Assembly (NCBI GenBank): GCA_937973965.1
Contig: CALJJQ010000080.1
Location: 1-53,183 of the forward strand
Length of the DNA: 53,183 nt
Origin: an uncultured Calothrix sp.
Lineage (GTDB): Bacteria > Cyanobacteriota > Cyanobacteriia > Cyanobacteriales > Nostocaceae
Direction of reading: 5' to 3'
Part shown: positions 28,827 to 37,364 of the stretch, one piece after another
Numbering within the stretch: position 1 is the first letter of the stretch
Layout of the letters: every line of letters starts with the position of its first letter
Translations under genes and position numbers: made by a program
Notes under the pieces: generated by a model
What the model saw: only the letters and a program-made list of their open reading frames with translations
What the model was told of the DNA's origin: nothing
Database searches by the model: none

Positions 28827-28926
28827 CGAGGTTCCAACCTCGTGAATCAAGGCAGTAGTCCTCCTTGACTGAGTGACCACCCAGAGCATAGTCACTAGAT
28901 ATAAGCCGTCCTAGAAGGACGACGGC
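28827..28926 (+). ncRNA. Run of four hairpins, possible IS605-type right end
   Basis: Consecutive stems: CGAGGTT/AACCTCG (28827-28842), TCAAGG/CCTTGA (28847-28868), AGTGAC/GTCACT (28872-28896) and GCCGTCCT/AGGACGACGGC (28905-28926). Such packed structure resembles the right end of IS200/IS605 elements, where the TnpB guide RNA scaffold lies. No tnpA or tnpB is present here. It could also be the 5' leader of the gene at 29023. Confidence 0.35.
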
Positions 28927-29022
28927 TTTATACCCATCTTTTTGGTAAAATTTAGTGAGTCAGTAGGTTAAGGTTCGGCGGGTGTGTTAACTGGCGAACC
29001 CGTAAGGGGTAAGGAAAAGAAA

Positions 29023-30249
29023 ATGTTACCAACAGACCTCTTAATGTATCGCCAAAATGGCGAACAAATCATCCCTAAACGCTTACCCATCGATGCACAT
29101 CATTTACAACTAACAAGTGAATTAATCGATTGCTTTCAAAACCATGTTGGTAAAACCCAAGGAGAACTTGAACGTCAATTAATCGAACTAGAAGGAGAAG
29201 CAACCGATTACCGGATTAAACGGGGAATTGCTTACCTTTTAAAAAGTGGATTTTCCACCTTTGAAATCGTCAGTCCCCTGGAACCACAAATGCTTAGGGA
29301 AAAAGTTTTTCGCCAAGCAGCAAAATCACCTCCCGGTTTAGAATCTCGACAAACAACCCTAATCCAAATAGCAGACCAATTAAGTCAGGAATTACAACAA
29401 GAAGTATTACCAGAACAGGTTAAACAAGGACTATACGCTGACCTCGCGGAAAATCGAATTCTCACAAACTTTGAGATTCCTACACCAGAAGCAATACTAC
29501 ATCGTTATAACCTCTCTCAAGTCCAGGGAATTTTTTATAAAGCTAGTCAATTAATTATTAATGCCCATCGGAACATACCAGGACAGTATAAATTACTATT
29601 TCGCTATTTAAAATTATTTCAATTAATGGCCTACATCGAAGGAGACGCAGACCACGGATTTACAATTACCATTGATGGACCAACCAGCTTATTCACCCCC
29701 AGTACCCGTTATGGACTGGCGATCGCGAAAATGATTCCGGCAATCCTACATGTCAGTAAATGGAGTTTAGCGGCAAAATTACAAATTCGTGATGTCTTTA
29801 GCGGTAACTGGAAACCAGGACGCTACACCCTCAATTCGGCTGATTGTGGACTTGTCACCCATTACCCCCCAGGTAAACCCTATGATAGTATGCTAGAAGC
29901 CTCCTTTGCTGACCGTTGGGATAGTCTCAAAAGTGAATGGATTTTAGAGAGGGAAGTAGATTTAATTCCCATACCAGGAAGCGTAATGATTCCCGACTTT
30001 CGTCTGGTTCATCCCGACGGTAGAACCTTTTTACTTGAAATAGTCGGTTATTGGCGACCGGAATACCTCCAGAAAAAATTTGCCCAGGTACGCCGTTCGG
30101 AATGTGATAACTTGATACTAGCCATATCTGAACGTTTGAATTTAGATAAAGTCGGGGTGAAAATTCAGGATGTACCTGCTAAGATTGTCTGGTTTAAGGA
30201 TAAACTATCACCGAAGTCGGTATTATCAGCAATCTTAGAGGGTGTTTGA
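29023..30249 (+). CDS. DUF790 family, Bax1-like nuclease
   Basis: A 408-residue protein. The start at 29023 (MLPTDLLMYRQNGEQIIPK) matches the family, with AAGGA upstream. The C-terminal nuclease-like core has SMLEASFADRW, P324-D325 in PDFRLVHP, and E339 in LLEIVGYW, a PD-(D/E)xK-like arrangement. Archaeal Bax1 of this family binds the XPB helicase and cuts DNA in repair. No XPB-type helicase gene is adjacent here. The last codons and stop lie within a family B repeat end (30237-30270), so the C-terminus may have been reshaped. Confidence 0.8.
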   Translation: MLPTDLLMYRQNGEQIIPKRLPIDAHHLQLTSELIDCFQNHVGKTQGELERQLIELEGEATDYRIKRGIAYLLKSGFSTFEIVSPLEPQMLREKVFRQAAKSPPGLESRQTTLIQIADQLSQELQQEVLPEQVKQGLYADLAENRILTNFEIPTPEAILHRYNLSQVQGIFYKASQLIINAHRNIPGQYKLLFRYLKLFQLMAYIEGDADHGFTITIDGPTSLFTPSTRYGLAIAKMIPAILHVSKWSLAAKLQIRDVFSGNWKPGRYTLNSADCGLVTHYPPGKPYDSMLEASFADRWDSLKSEWILEREVDLIPIPGSVMIPDFRLVHPDGRTFLLEIVGYWRPEYLQKKFAQVRRSECDNLILAISERLNLDKVGVKIQDVPAKIVWFKDKLSPKSVLSAILEGV

Positions 30250-30418
30250 AAAGCCGTTTTTTGGGAGTAGGGAATCGGGAGATAGACTAGTACAAGTTAG
30301 CGGAAATATCCAGACCATTTATCTACCTTACTGAAAGTGACAATTTCACACCCAACCCCGGTAAAATAATCATAATTAACCCTTAAAAATAAATTGACAT
30401 ACCGGGTAGCGACAAACT

Positions 30419-30946
30419 ATGTTTACTCCAGATGATTTTTTAAAATATGCTCAATGGATGGGTATAGGAACAATCTTTTTTGCAGTGATTACCATCCTGG
30501 GCTTTATATTGAAATGGGGTATCAGATTTAGATTAGTGGGAACAACGGGATTTATGCTGGTGTTGACAGCAGGTTTATTTTCCCTATCCTTAGCACCCAT
30601 CACCCGTACCGTCATCCCCGGTGCAGTTCGCTATAACCTTGTATACGATAACGGTTCCAATCAAGCAGTAATTACCGTTCCCCTCACCATTAGCAATAGC
30701 GAACTTGATGCAACCCTACGTCAAGCAGCAAGCAATTTATATTCCTATGGACGTTCTGGTATCGGTGGAGACAATCAGTTAACAATTCGCGCTCGTGTAG
30801 TCTTACATCCGGAACCAGGTGTTTCCGTTCCTTTATATATTGGACAGGTGAAGCGCTCCCTACTAACACGGGAAGATGAAAATATGTCGGTGGAAATTTT
30901 TACTGATAAACTCGCTCAATTAACCCAAGCAAGTATTGGTTCCTAA
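30419..30946 (+). CDS. ycf51: Ycf51-family protein
   Basis: A 175-residue protein beginning MFTPDDFLKYAQWMGIGTIF, with two membrane helices (about 12-30 and 38-60) followed by TRTVIPGAVRYNLVYDNG and a soluble domain. This is the Ycf51/DUF2518 family, conserved in cyanobacteria and some plastid genomes. Its function is not established. Preceded by a family B end fragment and a GGGAGTAG tract. Confidence 0.88.
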   Translation: MFTPDDFLKYAQWMGIGTIFFAVITILGFILKWGIRFRLVGTTGFMLVLTAGLFSLSLAPITRTVIPGAVRYNLVYDNGSNQAVITVPLTISNSELDATLRQAASNLYSYGRSGIGGDNQLTIRARVVLHPEPGVSVPLYIGQVKRSLLTREDENMSVEIFTDKLAQLTQASIGS

Positions 30947-31421
30947 TTAAAACACATCAGACACAGGTATCTGACTTGTAAATAGTGTGGGGAGTGGGGA
31001 GTAGGAATAAACACTTTCATCTGGTGTAACCAGTAAATCCTGGATTTCCCACAAGTCATTTGTAAGCCTTGAGTAACGGATTAATTTTCCTTCTACTCCC
31101 TATTCCCAAAATGCGGGTAATATAGGCTACTCACTATGAATAAAATAAAGTCCCCAGTGTTACCTGGGGATAACGATGAATTAGGGTGCATCTATAGTCT
31201 TGTTATCCGTCGAGGAAAGATACAGATCCGGATTGTTTGCACAATATTTTTGCGATCGCATGACAGAATGACAGAACTATTGGAGTTTGTAAGTCAAATC
31301 TTAGTAGCATGTCCTTCCTCAACCCTATGCGATCGCACAGCAATATCATAATCATAATGATAAATGCGATCGCTCGATAATTGGATATGGATTCCGCATC
31401 TACAAACCCAAATTACCATGC

Positions 31422-31506
31422 TAAGTAGGTGCAATTAAACATAAAACCGCAATGTAACCGATCATTCGGCTAAAAGGCTTACTATCGTACAGACGCGATA
31501 TATCGC
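31422..31506. repeat. Left half of a family C element
   Basis: TAAGTAGGTGCAATTAAAC and the following 55 bases match the left half of the element at 21231. The copy breaks off inside an AGACGCGATATATCGC palindrome (31491-31506), directly beside the 3' end of the TauE gene. The rest of the gap from 30947 has HIP1 octamers and GGGAGTAG-type repeats but no gene. Confidence 0.6.
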
Positions 31507-31515
31507 AGTTATTGC

Positions 31516-32298
31516 TTACCGTTTGATTAACACGAAAATTGCAACAGCTAAGACAAAATAACCAAATCCCTTTTCCAACTGCTTTGCACTGACAAATCGA
31601 GTTAAATACGCTCCAATCAAGATTCCAGTACTTGCAGCAACAGTGAAGGTGACTAACAAATCCCACAGAATGGGAATATTTCCAGAAAGGTATCCAACAA
31701 ATCCTGTCACAGACTTTAATGCCAAGATAATTAGGGAAGTTCCCACCGCTTCCTTCATCGGTGTTTTTCCTAGCAGTACCAGTGCTGGAATTACCAAAAA
31801 GCCACCCCCAATACCGATAAAACCAGTAATCACACCAACAACCAATCCCTCTAAGGCAATTGCCAACCAAGGGGGAAGGAGTGAATGCAGATGGTGAAAT
31901 TCTTCTTTTTTCTCAGCATCTTTGCTCTGATTATTCCCCTTACGAATCATTGCCACCGACGCTATAAGCATCATCACTCCAAAGGTCACCAGTTGCAATG
32001 TGGGTGAAACAAAAGGTTGGGACGCTAACTTTGCTCCGAGATAAGCTCCCAGCATAGAAGCTGGTGAAAACAGAGCAATAGTCTTCAGGTTAACATTTCC
32101 CTGTTGCCAATGGGGAATAGCACCAATCACACTCGCAACCCCTACAATCACCAGTGTCATTGCAAAAGCAGACTTAGAGGGTACAGACATTACGTAAATA
32201 AGAACGGGTGCTGCTAAAATTGACCCACCCCCTCCAATTAAACCCAAGCTGATACCAATACAAACCGCTAGCAGGTGTCCCAGGAGATTTATTAACAT
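31516..32298 (-). CDS. TauE/SafE-family anion exporter
   Basis: A 260-residue polytopic membrane protein with the duplicated TauE/SafE motif: SLGLIGGGGSILAAPVLIYV in the first half and GFIGIGGGFLVIPALVLLG in the second; about eight hydrophobic segments. The family exports sulfite, sulfoacetate or related anions. It is last in an operon with a rhodanese (19 bases away) and a persulfide dioxygenase, which would produce sulfite. Export of that sulfite or thiosulfate is the natural inference. Confidence 0.88.
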   Translation of the reverse strand: MLINLLGHLLAVCIGISLGLIGGGGSILAAPVLIYVMSVPSKSAFAMTLVIVGVASVIGAIPHWQQGNVNLKTIALFSPASMLGAYLGAKLASQPFVSPTLQLVTFGVMMLIASVAMIRKGNNQSKDAEKKEEFHHLHSLLPPWLAIALEGLVVGVITGFIGIGGGFLVIPALVLLGKTPMKEAVGTSLIILALKSVTGFVGYLSGNIPILWDLLVTFTVAASTGILIGAYLTRFVSAKQLEKGFGYFVLAVAIFVLIKR

Positions 32299-32317
32299 TA
32301 ATTTTTCCTCAAAATAG

Positions 32318-32860
32318 TTAAAAACGTTGATTCCAGGGCATTTTTGCTAATAACATACCCAAAGCACAAGTATCAGTAATCCCTGCAAATACTAATCCGG
32401 AACCGATAAATCCACTTAAAATCAAGAACCAAGGGGAAACAAAAGCTCCCAAAACTGTTCCTAATACCACCAGGGAACCTGCAACAATTTGCACCTGTCG
32501 CATAATGCTAATAGGAGCATTTTTATTTACTTGGGTGGGACAACCGCTTTGAATCCAAGCTGATAATCCACCTTCTAGGTGAGTTACTTCACTAACTCCT
32601 GCTGCAAATAGTTTTTGAGCTGCTTGAGCTGAACGATTACCTGTGCGACAGTACAATACTGTGGGTTTATTCTTATCCATCGGTACTTGCGCTGGTTCAA
32701 AACTAGATAAAGGCATAAGTTGGGAACCAGGTATCTTTTCACCTGCGTGTTCACTAGGTTCACGCACATCTACCAAAATTACAGCTTCCTTTTCTAGTAG
32801 CTCTTTGAGGGTGTATGGGTCAATTGTTTTTAGGCGATCGCCCATAATTTGTTGAGACAT
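32318..32860 (-). CDS. Rhodanese with membrane anchor (DUF2892)
   Basis: A 180-residue protein. Rhodanese domain at about residues 12-110 with ILVDVREPSEHAGEKIPGS and the active-site loop YCRTGNRS. A C-terminal region of two membrane helices (VQIVAGSLVVLGTVLGAFV, FLILSGFIGSGLVFAG) is of the DUF2892 type. It moves sulfane sulfur between thiols at the membrane. It lies between the persulfide dioxygenase and the TauE exporter on one strand, so it probably supplies or consumes persulfide from sulfide oxidation. Confidence 0.88.
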   Translation of the reverse strand: MSQQIMGDRLKTIDPYTLKELLEKEAVILVDVREPSEHAGEKIPGSQLMPLSSFEPAQVPMDKNKPTVLYCRTGNRSAQAAQKLFAAGVSEVTHLEGGLSAWIQSGCPTQVNKNAPISIMRQVQIVAGSLVVLGTVLGAFVSPWFLILSGFIGSGLVFAGITDTCALGMLLAKMPWNQRF

Positions 32861-33013
32861 AGTTGTTAAATCCTTTTTTCCACTAGTAATTTTGTCTGTT
32901 TTTGCAGAAATATAAACTTTATGGCGTTGGTAAATTCACCCATGAATTAAGCTTGAAACCCCGATGAAACTATCTTGATTCATCTTGCAGATTACCAACA
33001 CCAACTTTCTAAT

Positions 33014-33709
33014 TTAAGCTGCGACCGCATTACCACACTGCTGGTTAGCTGGTACTGCTTCCATCATTTTCTTGGGATCAGGTAGGTTCAGATTACCCAT
33101 AAATTCAATAAATTGCTCCCGTGTCCTATCGATAAAGCGAGGATTGCAGCGCTTTTCTTCCCCAATTTCTGAAACACTGTGTCCGCGATAATCATGACCA
33201 GGATAGACTAGGGTATCCTCTGGTAGGGAGAATAGTTTCTGTGTCACCGAATCGTATAGTGTTCCTGCATCCCCACTCTGAAAATCAGTCCGTCCACAAC
33301 CACGAATGAACAAAGCATCTCCTGTGAGTACTCTATCTTGGTTGACTAAATAGGCCATGTGACTGTCAGTGTGTCCCGGTGTGGCGATCGCTTTTATCTC
33401 TATTTCCCCTACTTTTAAAATTTCTCCGTCCTTGATTAACCTGCTTGCACAATCCACATTCGCATTTTCTGGAACAATCCCCTCACAACCTGTTAACTCC
33501 CGCAGTTTCCCCGTCCCAGTAATGTGGTCTGCATGAACATGGGTTTCGATGCAATATTTCAGCGTTAATCCCAATTCTTGCAATAATTTATAATCTCTCT
33601 CCACCTGTTCAATTACCGGATCAACCAAGGCAGCTTCTTTGGTGGTTAAATCTGCAATTAAATAGGTATAGGTGTAACTTTCATAATCAAATAACTGACG
33701 AAATAACAT
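33014..33709 (-). CDS. Persulfide dioxygenase-like metallo-hydrolase
   Basis: A 231-residue ETHE1/Blh-type MBL protein. Metal motif H57-V-H59-A-D61-H62, later IATPGHTDSHMAYL, LTGDALFIRGCGRTDFQ and VYPGHDYRGHSVS. The persulfide dioxygenase group oxidises glutathione persulfide to sulfite. The ATG at 33709 is chosen: it has an ideal AGGAGGT ribosome site, and the 18 extra residues of the longer frame are Cys-rich and foreign to the family. First gene of the minus-strand sulfur operon, divergent from the sulfide:quinone oxidoreductase. Confidence 0.87.
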   Translation of the reverse strand: MLFRQLFDYESYTYTYLIADLTTKEAALVDPVIEQVERDYKLLQELGLTLKYCIETHVHADHITGTGKLRELTGCEGIVPENANVDCASRLIKDGEILKVGEIEIKAIATPGHTDSHMAYLVNQDRVLTGDALFIRGCGRTDFQSGDAGTLYDSVTQKLFSLPEDTLVYPGHDYRGHSVSEIGEEKRCNPRFIDRTREQFIEFMGNLNLPDPKKMMEAVPANQQCGNAVAA

Positions 33710-34151
33710 AAATACCTCCTCTCTCATTTGTACTAATTGGTAGCAAAAACAGCATTGTTTCAATAATGTTCTTGACTGGAATTATCACCAACACATTATG
33801 GATAAACAAATACAAGCACCCTATACACAAGTTACCCCCCTAATTATTCCTGCATTTTCATACATCACCTGCTACATAAAAAATACTGAGAAGCACCGTT
33901 AACAAGAACACAGCCAGATAGCCAAGAACCATGATAGGACTGTCATCTTGTATTATTATCTTACTATTTGGTAATATAGTCTATAGTCTGGGATTTTGTC
34001 AACATCTCATGTTCATATCCCGTCGCCGAAAAATCTGGGAAGATGATTAAATAGTACTAAGATCCTTAAGGTTTGACTTAGAAAACCCGTTTATATGACC
34101 ACTTAATTGAATAATAAGATAGTTGTTAAAAAGAACAGTCATACAAACTAC
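33710..34151. promoter_or_regulatory. Divergent control region of the sulfide genes
   Basis: It separates the minus-strand persulfide operon from the plus-strand oxidoreductase and should hold both promoters. At 33958-33975, TATTTGGTAATATAG (other strand CTATATTACCAAATA) shares TATATTACCA with the region just upstream of the ArsR gene (about 35998-36008). A common ArsR-type operator is likely. Confidence 0.5.
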
Positions 34152-35480
34152 ATGGAGAACCCCGTATACCAGATAGCAGAATCAACCCCAGGTTTGTCAG
34201 TTACCGATGTTACCGATTGTGATCAAGCAATGACCGCACAGCAAAGACATCATCAAATCGTGATTGTGGGAGGGGGTGCAGCCGGAATTACGATAGCATC
34301 ACATTTATGCAAGGGTAAACGTGGTTTGGATATTGTCATTGTTGAGCCATCGGAAAAGCACTATTATCAGCCGGGTTGGACATTAGTTGGAGGTGGTATT
34401 GCACCTATATCCAAATTCATCCGTGGGGAGAAAGATATCATTCCACCAGGGGTTAGTTGGATTCAGGGACGTGTCGTCAAACTCGACCCAGATCAGAATA
34501 CTGTGATCACAGAAGGCGGAATTTCTATTAAGTATGATTACTTAGTAGTCTGCCCTGGTATTCAAATTGACTGGCATTTGATCAAGGGTCTGCCGGAAGC
34601 ACTAGGGAAAGGAGGAGTAACTAGTAACTACTCCAAAGACTATGCCCCCTATACATGGGAAACAATTCAAAACTTTCGGGGTGGGAATGCAATCTTTACC
34701 TACCCAGCTACACCCATTAAATGCGGGGGTGCGCCGCAAAAAATCATGTACATGGCCGACGATATTTTCAAGAGTAAGAGTGGGGTGGGAGTAAATACCA
34801 CGGTCATGTTCTGTACAGCAGGTGGGTCAATGTTTGCAGTTCCGGAGTATTCCTCAACATTAGATCAAATAGTAGCCCGACGAGGGATTGTGACGAAATT
34901 TAGACATAACTTGAAGGAAATCAAGGCAGACACTCAGGAAGCAATTTTTGATGTCACGACTGAGAATGGAGTCGAGGAAGTCAGTATTCATTACGACATG
35001 ATTCATGTTGCTCCTCCCATGAGTGCGCCAGATTTTATCAAGCAGAGTCCTTTAGCAGGGGCTAATGGATGGGTAGAAGTTGATAAATACACCCTACAAC
35101 ATACTCGTTATGCCAATGTCTTCTCCTTGGGGGATGCTTCCTCCTTACCAACTTCCAAAACAGCTGCTGCTGTACGCAAACAAGCACCAGTTGCGGCAAA
35201 AAACTTGCTGGCTTTAATGCAATCACAACCTTTGACAGCTAAGTATGATGGCTACACCGCTTGTCCTTTAATTACTGGTTACCACTCTGCCATCATGGCA
35301 GAATTTGCTTACGATGCTAAGTTGGCTCCATCTTTTCCCCTTGACCCCACTCAAGAAAGATATTCTATGTTTTTAGCCAAAGTCCATATATTACCTTGGC
35401 TTTACTGGAACCGGATGCTTAAGGGTAAGGGTTTTGAGGCAGATATATTCAAACCAATCAACAAGCTAGTACACCGCTAA
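34152..35480 (+). CDS. sqr: Type II sulfide:quinone oxidoreductase
   Basis: A flavoprotein of about 442 residues. FAD motif IVIVGGGAAGITIASHL; catalytic Cys in IKCGGAPQKIMYMADD; TLQHTRYANVFSLGDASSLPTSKTAAAV; ending YDGYTACPLITGYHSAIMAEF. This is the mitochondrial SQRDL-like type II group. It oxidises sulfide to persulfide and passes electrons to quinone at the thylakoid or plasma membrane. The ATG at 34152 is used; no start has a clear ribosome site, and the FAD motif allows starts up to 34230. It works with the divergent persulfide dioxygenase, rhodanese and exporter. Confidence 0.9.
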   Translation: MENPVYQIAESTPGLSVTDVTDCDQAMTAQQRHHQIVIVGGGAAGITIASHLCKGKRGLDIVIVEPSEKHYYQPGWTLVGGGIAPISKFIRGEKDIIPPGVSWIQGRVVKLDPDQNTVITEGGISIKYDYLVVCPGIQIDWHLIKGLPEALGKGGVTSNYSKDYAPYTWETIQNFRGGNAIFTYPATPIKCGGAPQKIMYMADDIFKSKSGVGVNTTVMFCTAGGSMFAVPEYSSTLDQIVARRGIVTKFRHNLKEIKADTQEAIFDVTTENGVEEVSIHYDMIHVAPPMSAPDFIKQSPLAGANGWVEVDKYTLQHTRYANVFSLGDASSLPTSKTAAAVRKQAPVAAKNLLALMQSQPLTAKYDGYTACPLITGYHSAIMAEFAYDAKLAPSFPLDPTQERYSMFLAKVHILPWLYWNRMLKGKGFEADIFKPINKLVHR

Positions 35481-35515
35481 TACCAGGTTACTCTCAACAA
35501 ATACATAAGTATTTT

Positions 35516-35536
35516 GCTCCCACAAAGGATGGGAGC
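35516..35536. terminator. Hairpin between convergent sqr and arsR genes
   Basis: GCTCCCA (35516-35522) and TGGGAGC (35530-35536), a perfect 7-bp stem with a 7-base loop, placed between the two stop codons. There is no long T run after it on either strand, so it is a weak candidate. Confidence 0.45.
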
Positions 35537-35542
35537 AACCAC

Positions 35543-35950
35543 TCAGACACCTTGACGCAACTTTGACAACTGCTGTATTTGTTGACTTTGCTGTTCGACC
35601 TGAATTGCCAAAGCTTCACAGACCAAATCACACAGTTCAAACAGAAAAGGATTTGCAATGTGATAATAGACACAAACTCCCCGTTGCTCCCGTCCTACGA
35701 TCCCAGCTTGGGTAAGTATTTTCAGGTGCTTAGAAACATTAGCTTGTCCTAATTCTGTTTCGGCAATAATTTCCGTCACGTTCTTTGCACCAGTTTTCAG
35801 GGAACAGACGATTTGCAGACGACTGACTTCCGACAAGACCTTGAAAAATTCTGCCACCATACCCAAGGCTTGAGGGGTAAGCTTGGAAATGCTGCATTTG
35901 TCTACTTTCTCTTCGATGTTGATTGACTGCTTAATTGCTTGTGCAGGCAT
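35543..35950 (-). CDS. ArsR-family repressor, probable sulfide/persulfide sensor
   Basis: A 135-residue winged-helix protein. Recognition helix in GQANVSKHLKILTQAGIV and wing GREQRGVCVYYHIANP. Cysteines at C19, C49 (LQIVCSLKTG), C93 (GVCVYY), C107 and C111. C49 matches the position of the first reactive Cys in SqrR/BigR persulfide sensors, and C93/C107 are candidates for its partner. It lies convergent to sqr and shares a TATATTACCA motif with the sqr control region, so it probably represses the cluster until sulfide appears. Metal sensing is the alternative. Confidence 0.8.
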   Translation of the reverse strand: MPAQAIKQSINIEEKVDKCSISKLTPQALGMVAEFFKVLSEVSRLQIVCSLKTGAKNVTEIIAETELGQANVSKHLKILTQAGIVGREQRGVCVYYHIANPFLFELCDLVCEALAIQVEQQSQQIQQLSKLRQGV

Positions 35951-35968
35951 GAAAGGTATTTCCCAAAA

Positions 35969-36340
35969 TTAATTTTGACTTACATGATTATACATGATTA
36001 TATTACCACACGGTAGTAAAGTTTGGTAATCTATGAACTTACACAATGCGATCGCCCCAATTTCCCGCAATACCTGCAGATGTTTGGAAACATTAGATTG
36101 TTTAAAACCTGTGCGATCGCAAATATCTTGCACACTCAATTCCTGCTCCCCCAACACCGCCAGAATGCGCAAACGAGTCAGGTCAGACATCACCGGAAAT
36201 CGATCAGCCATCTCTTCTAACCGTTTTAGGTTTGTTGTCCAATCCATTGAGACTGCCTCAACAAGACGTTCAATGTTGAATGTCCAAACTGACTCATTCT
36301 CAGCCAATTCTAATTGACCTGTCTCCCGCAGAATTTGCAT
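35969..36340 (-). pseudogene. Truncated second ArsR-family gene
   Basis: A 123-codon frame. The DNA-binding core is intact (MADRFPVMSDLTRLRILAVL, GFKQSNVSKHLQVLREIGAIA), but the wing and the C-terminal helix that relatives show (RRxGNxxYY) are replaced by LCKFIDYQTLLPCGNII. That sequence reads through the upstream region of the next ArsR gene. The first 30-40 residues are also unlike the family. It looks cut at its 3' end by a deletion next to the shared operator-like sequence. It could still give a short, wingless protein. Confidence 0.55.
35981..36036 (-). promoter_or_regulatory. Operator-like region of the ArsR gene
   Basis: Tandem TACATGATTA TACATGATTA at 35981-36000, then TATTACC (36001-36007) and GGTAATCTA (36024-36032) in inverted order. 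TATATTACCA here also occurs before sqr. It lies 30-90 bases upstream of the repressor start, fitting autoregulation. Confidence 0.5.
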
Positions 36341-36349
36341 AGTATGGAT

Positions 36350-36832
36350 TTAATGTCTAAATCCTAGAAGCTGCACGACAGAACTCATTCCCTTGTGTAG
36401 CACCCCTTCCTGAATCAAGCGTGTTGTTTCACGAGCGATCGCCCATTCTAATCCCGTCAATTCTGTCTGTAGATCAGGTAAAGACATCATTAACTCAGGG
36501 ACAGGTGGTCCACCCGTCTTATATTGCAATTGCTGAGGTGTGTAGGCTTCTAAGACAAAAGCTCCACCAGTGACTAACCCTGCGACAACAGCGCGGTGCA
36601 AGGGAACCCGGACTTCTGGTGGTACATGGGCAAAGATGGAAATAATCCCCTGCCATTGGTTGGGCTGAATCGTGAACTCACTCAAGTCAGCACAACAGGT
36701 TTCGATGCTGACACCTCGCTCTGCTGCTAATCGGTGTGCCTTCTGCAAGCCAACATGAGAAAAGTCAACTGCCGTTACTGCGTAGCCTTTTTCTGCCAGG
36801 AAGACTGCGTTTCGTCCCTCCCCTTCCGCTTT
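36350..36832 (-). pseudogene. Beheaded class I methyltransferase
   Basis: An open frame without a start: it enters from a stop at 36835 and reads AEGEGRNAVFLAEKGYAVTA, VDFSHVGLQKAHRLAAERGV, ISIFAHVPPEVRVPLHRAVV and ends LLGFRH. Motif I is present only from its end (AEGEGRN); the usual 30-45 leading residues are missing. Relatives are TehB-like SAM methyltransferases. The break is directly against the permease fragment on the other strand. Confidence 0.75.
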
Positions 36833-37033
36833 TTAATCGCAATGATGCGATCGCGCTGGTTTACGGAACTGTAATGCGAAATTTATCCATTGCCTTGGCG
36901 ATCGCGATGACGGCTTTTGGCAAAGAGGGTTCAGAAATTGCCCTGATTATTTTATATTATTCCAGTTCAGGCAGCTGCATGGTATGTCAGGTTTACCGAC
37001 AGAATTTTTGGCAAACCTGTCGAAGCTGTTTGA
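36831..37033 (+). pseudogene. Beheaded, frameshifted ACR3/bile-acid-type permease
   Basis: The frame reads FNRNDAIALVYGTVMRNLSI, ALAIAMTAFGKEGSEIAL, then after a frame change at about 36950-36960 continues YIIPVQAAAWYVRFTDRIFG, KPVEAV and stop at 37033. This is the C-terminal end of an arsenite/bile-acid:sodium-symporter-like permease. All N-terminal helices are missing. It abuts the methyltransferase fragment with no spacer. Confidence 0.65.
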
Positions 37034-37050
37034 TACAGCAGAGTTAGTTG

Positions 37051-37136
37051 TTAAGTAGGTGGGTGGTGAAAATTGTCGTTGAGATTAGGGAGAGACGCGA
37101 TATATCGCGTCTGTACGGGAGTAAGGCTTTTTTCCT
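37051..37136. repeat. Right half of a family C element, inverted
   Basis: TTAAGTAGGTGGGTGGTGAA and the next 30 bases match, inverted, the right half of the element at 21231-21355. Inside it sits a palindrome AGAGACGCGATATATCGCGTCT at 37091-37112. The rest of the gap to 37364 has no gene, only dispersed repeats such as CTCCCAAGTAAAACAGT at 37276. Confidence 0.55.
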
Positions 37137-37364
37137 CCCACCCCTAAAAGAAGTGGGTTTCCAAACGAGGATTTCTATGAATTTAACTCTTGCGATCGCT
37201 GTGATACCATTTCACTCAAATTTTGATATATTTTCTTTCCCACTCCCGAAAGTTCCCGAAAGGGTCAGATATTAACTCCCAAGTAAAACAGTATCAGGCG
37301 ATCGCTTCGGGTTGAATCATTACCTGTATTTATTATTCATACTCCAATTCAGCAATACCATAAT

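Noticed and set aside
28820-28930. tRNA-like fold
   Set aside because: No anticodon arm or T-loop consensus; four simple hairpins explain the structure.
31421-31870. 149-codon minus-strand frame
   Set aside because: Overlaps the TauE gene in another phase and has no membrane-protein pattern of its own.
36023-36317. Plus-strand frames opposite the truncated ArsR gene
   Set aside because: Antisense shadows of a recognisable winged-helix frame.
36736-37047. A 103-residue intact protein
   Set aside because: It mixes antisense of the methyltransferase fragment with a frameshifted permease tail.
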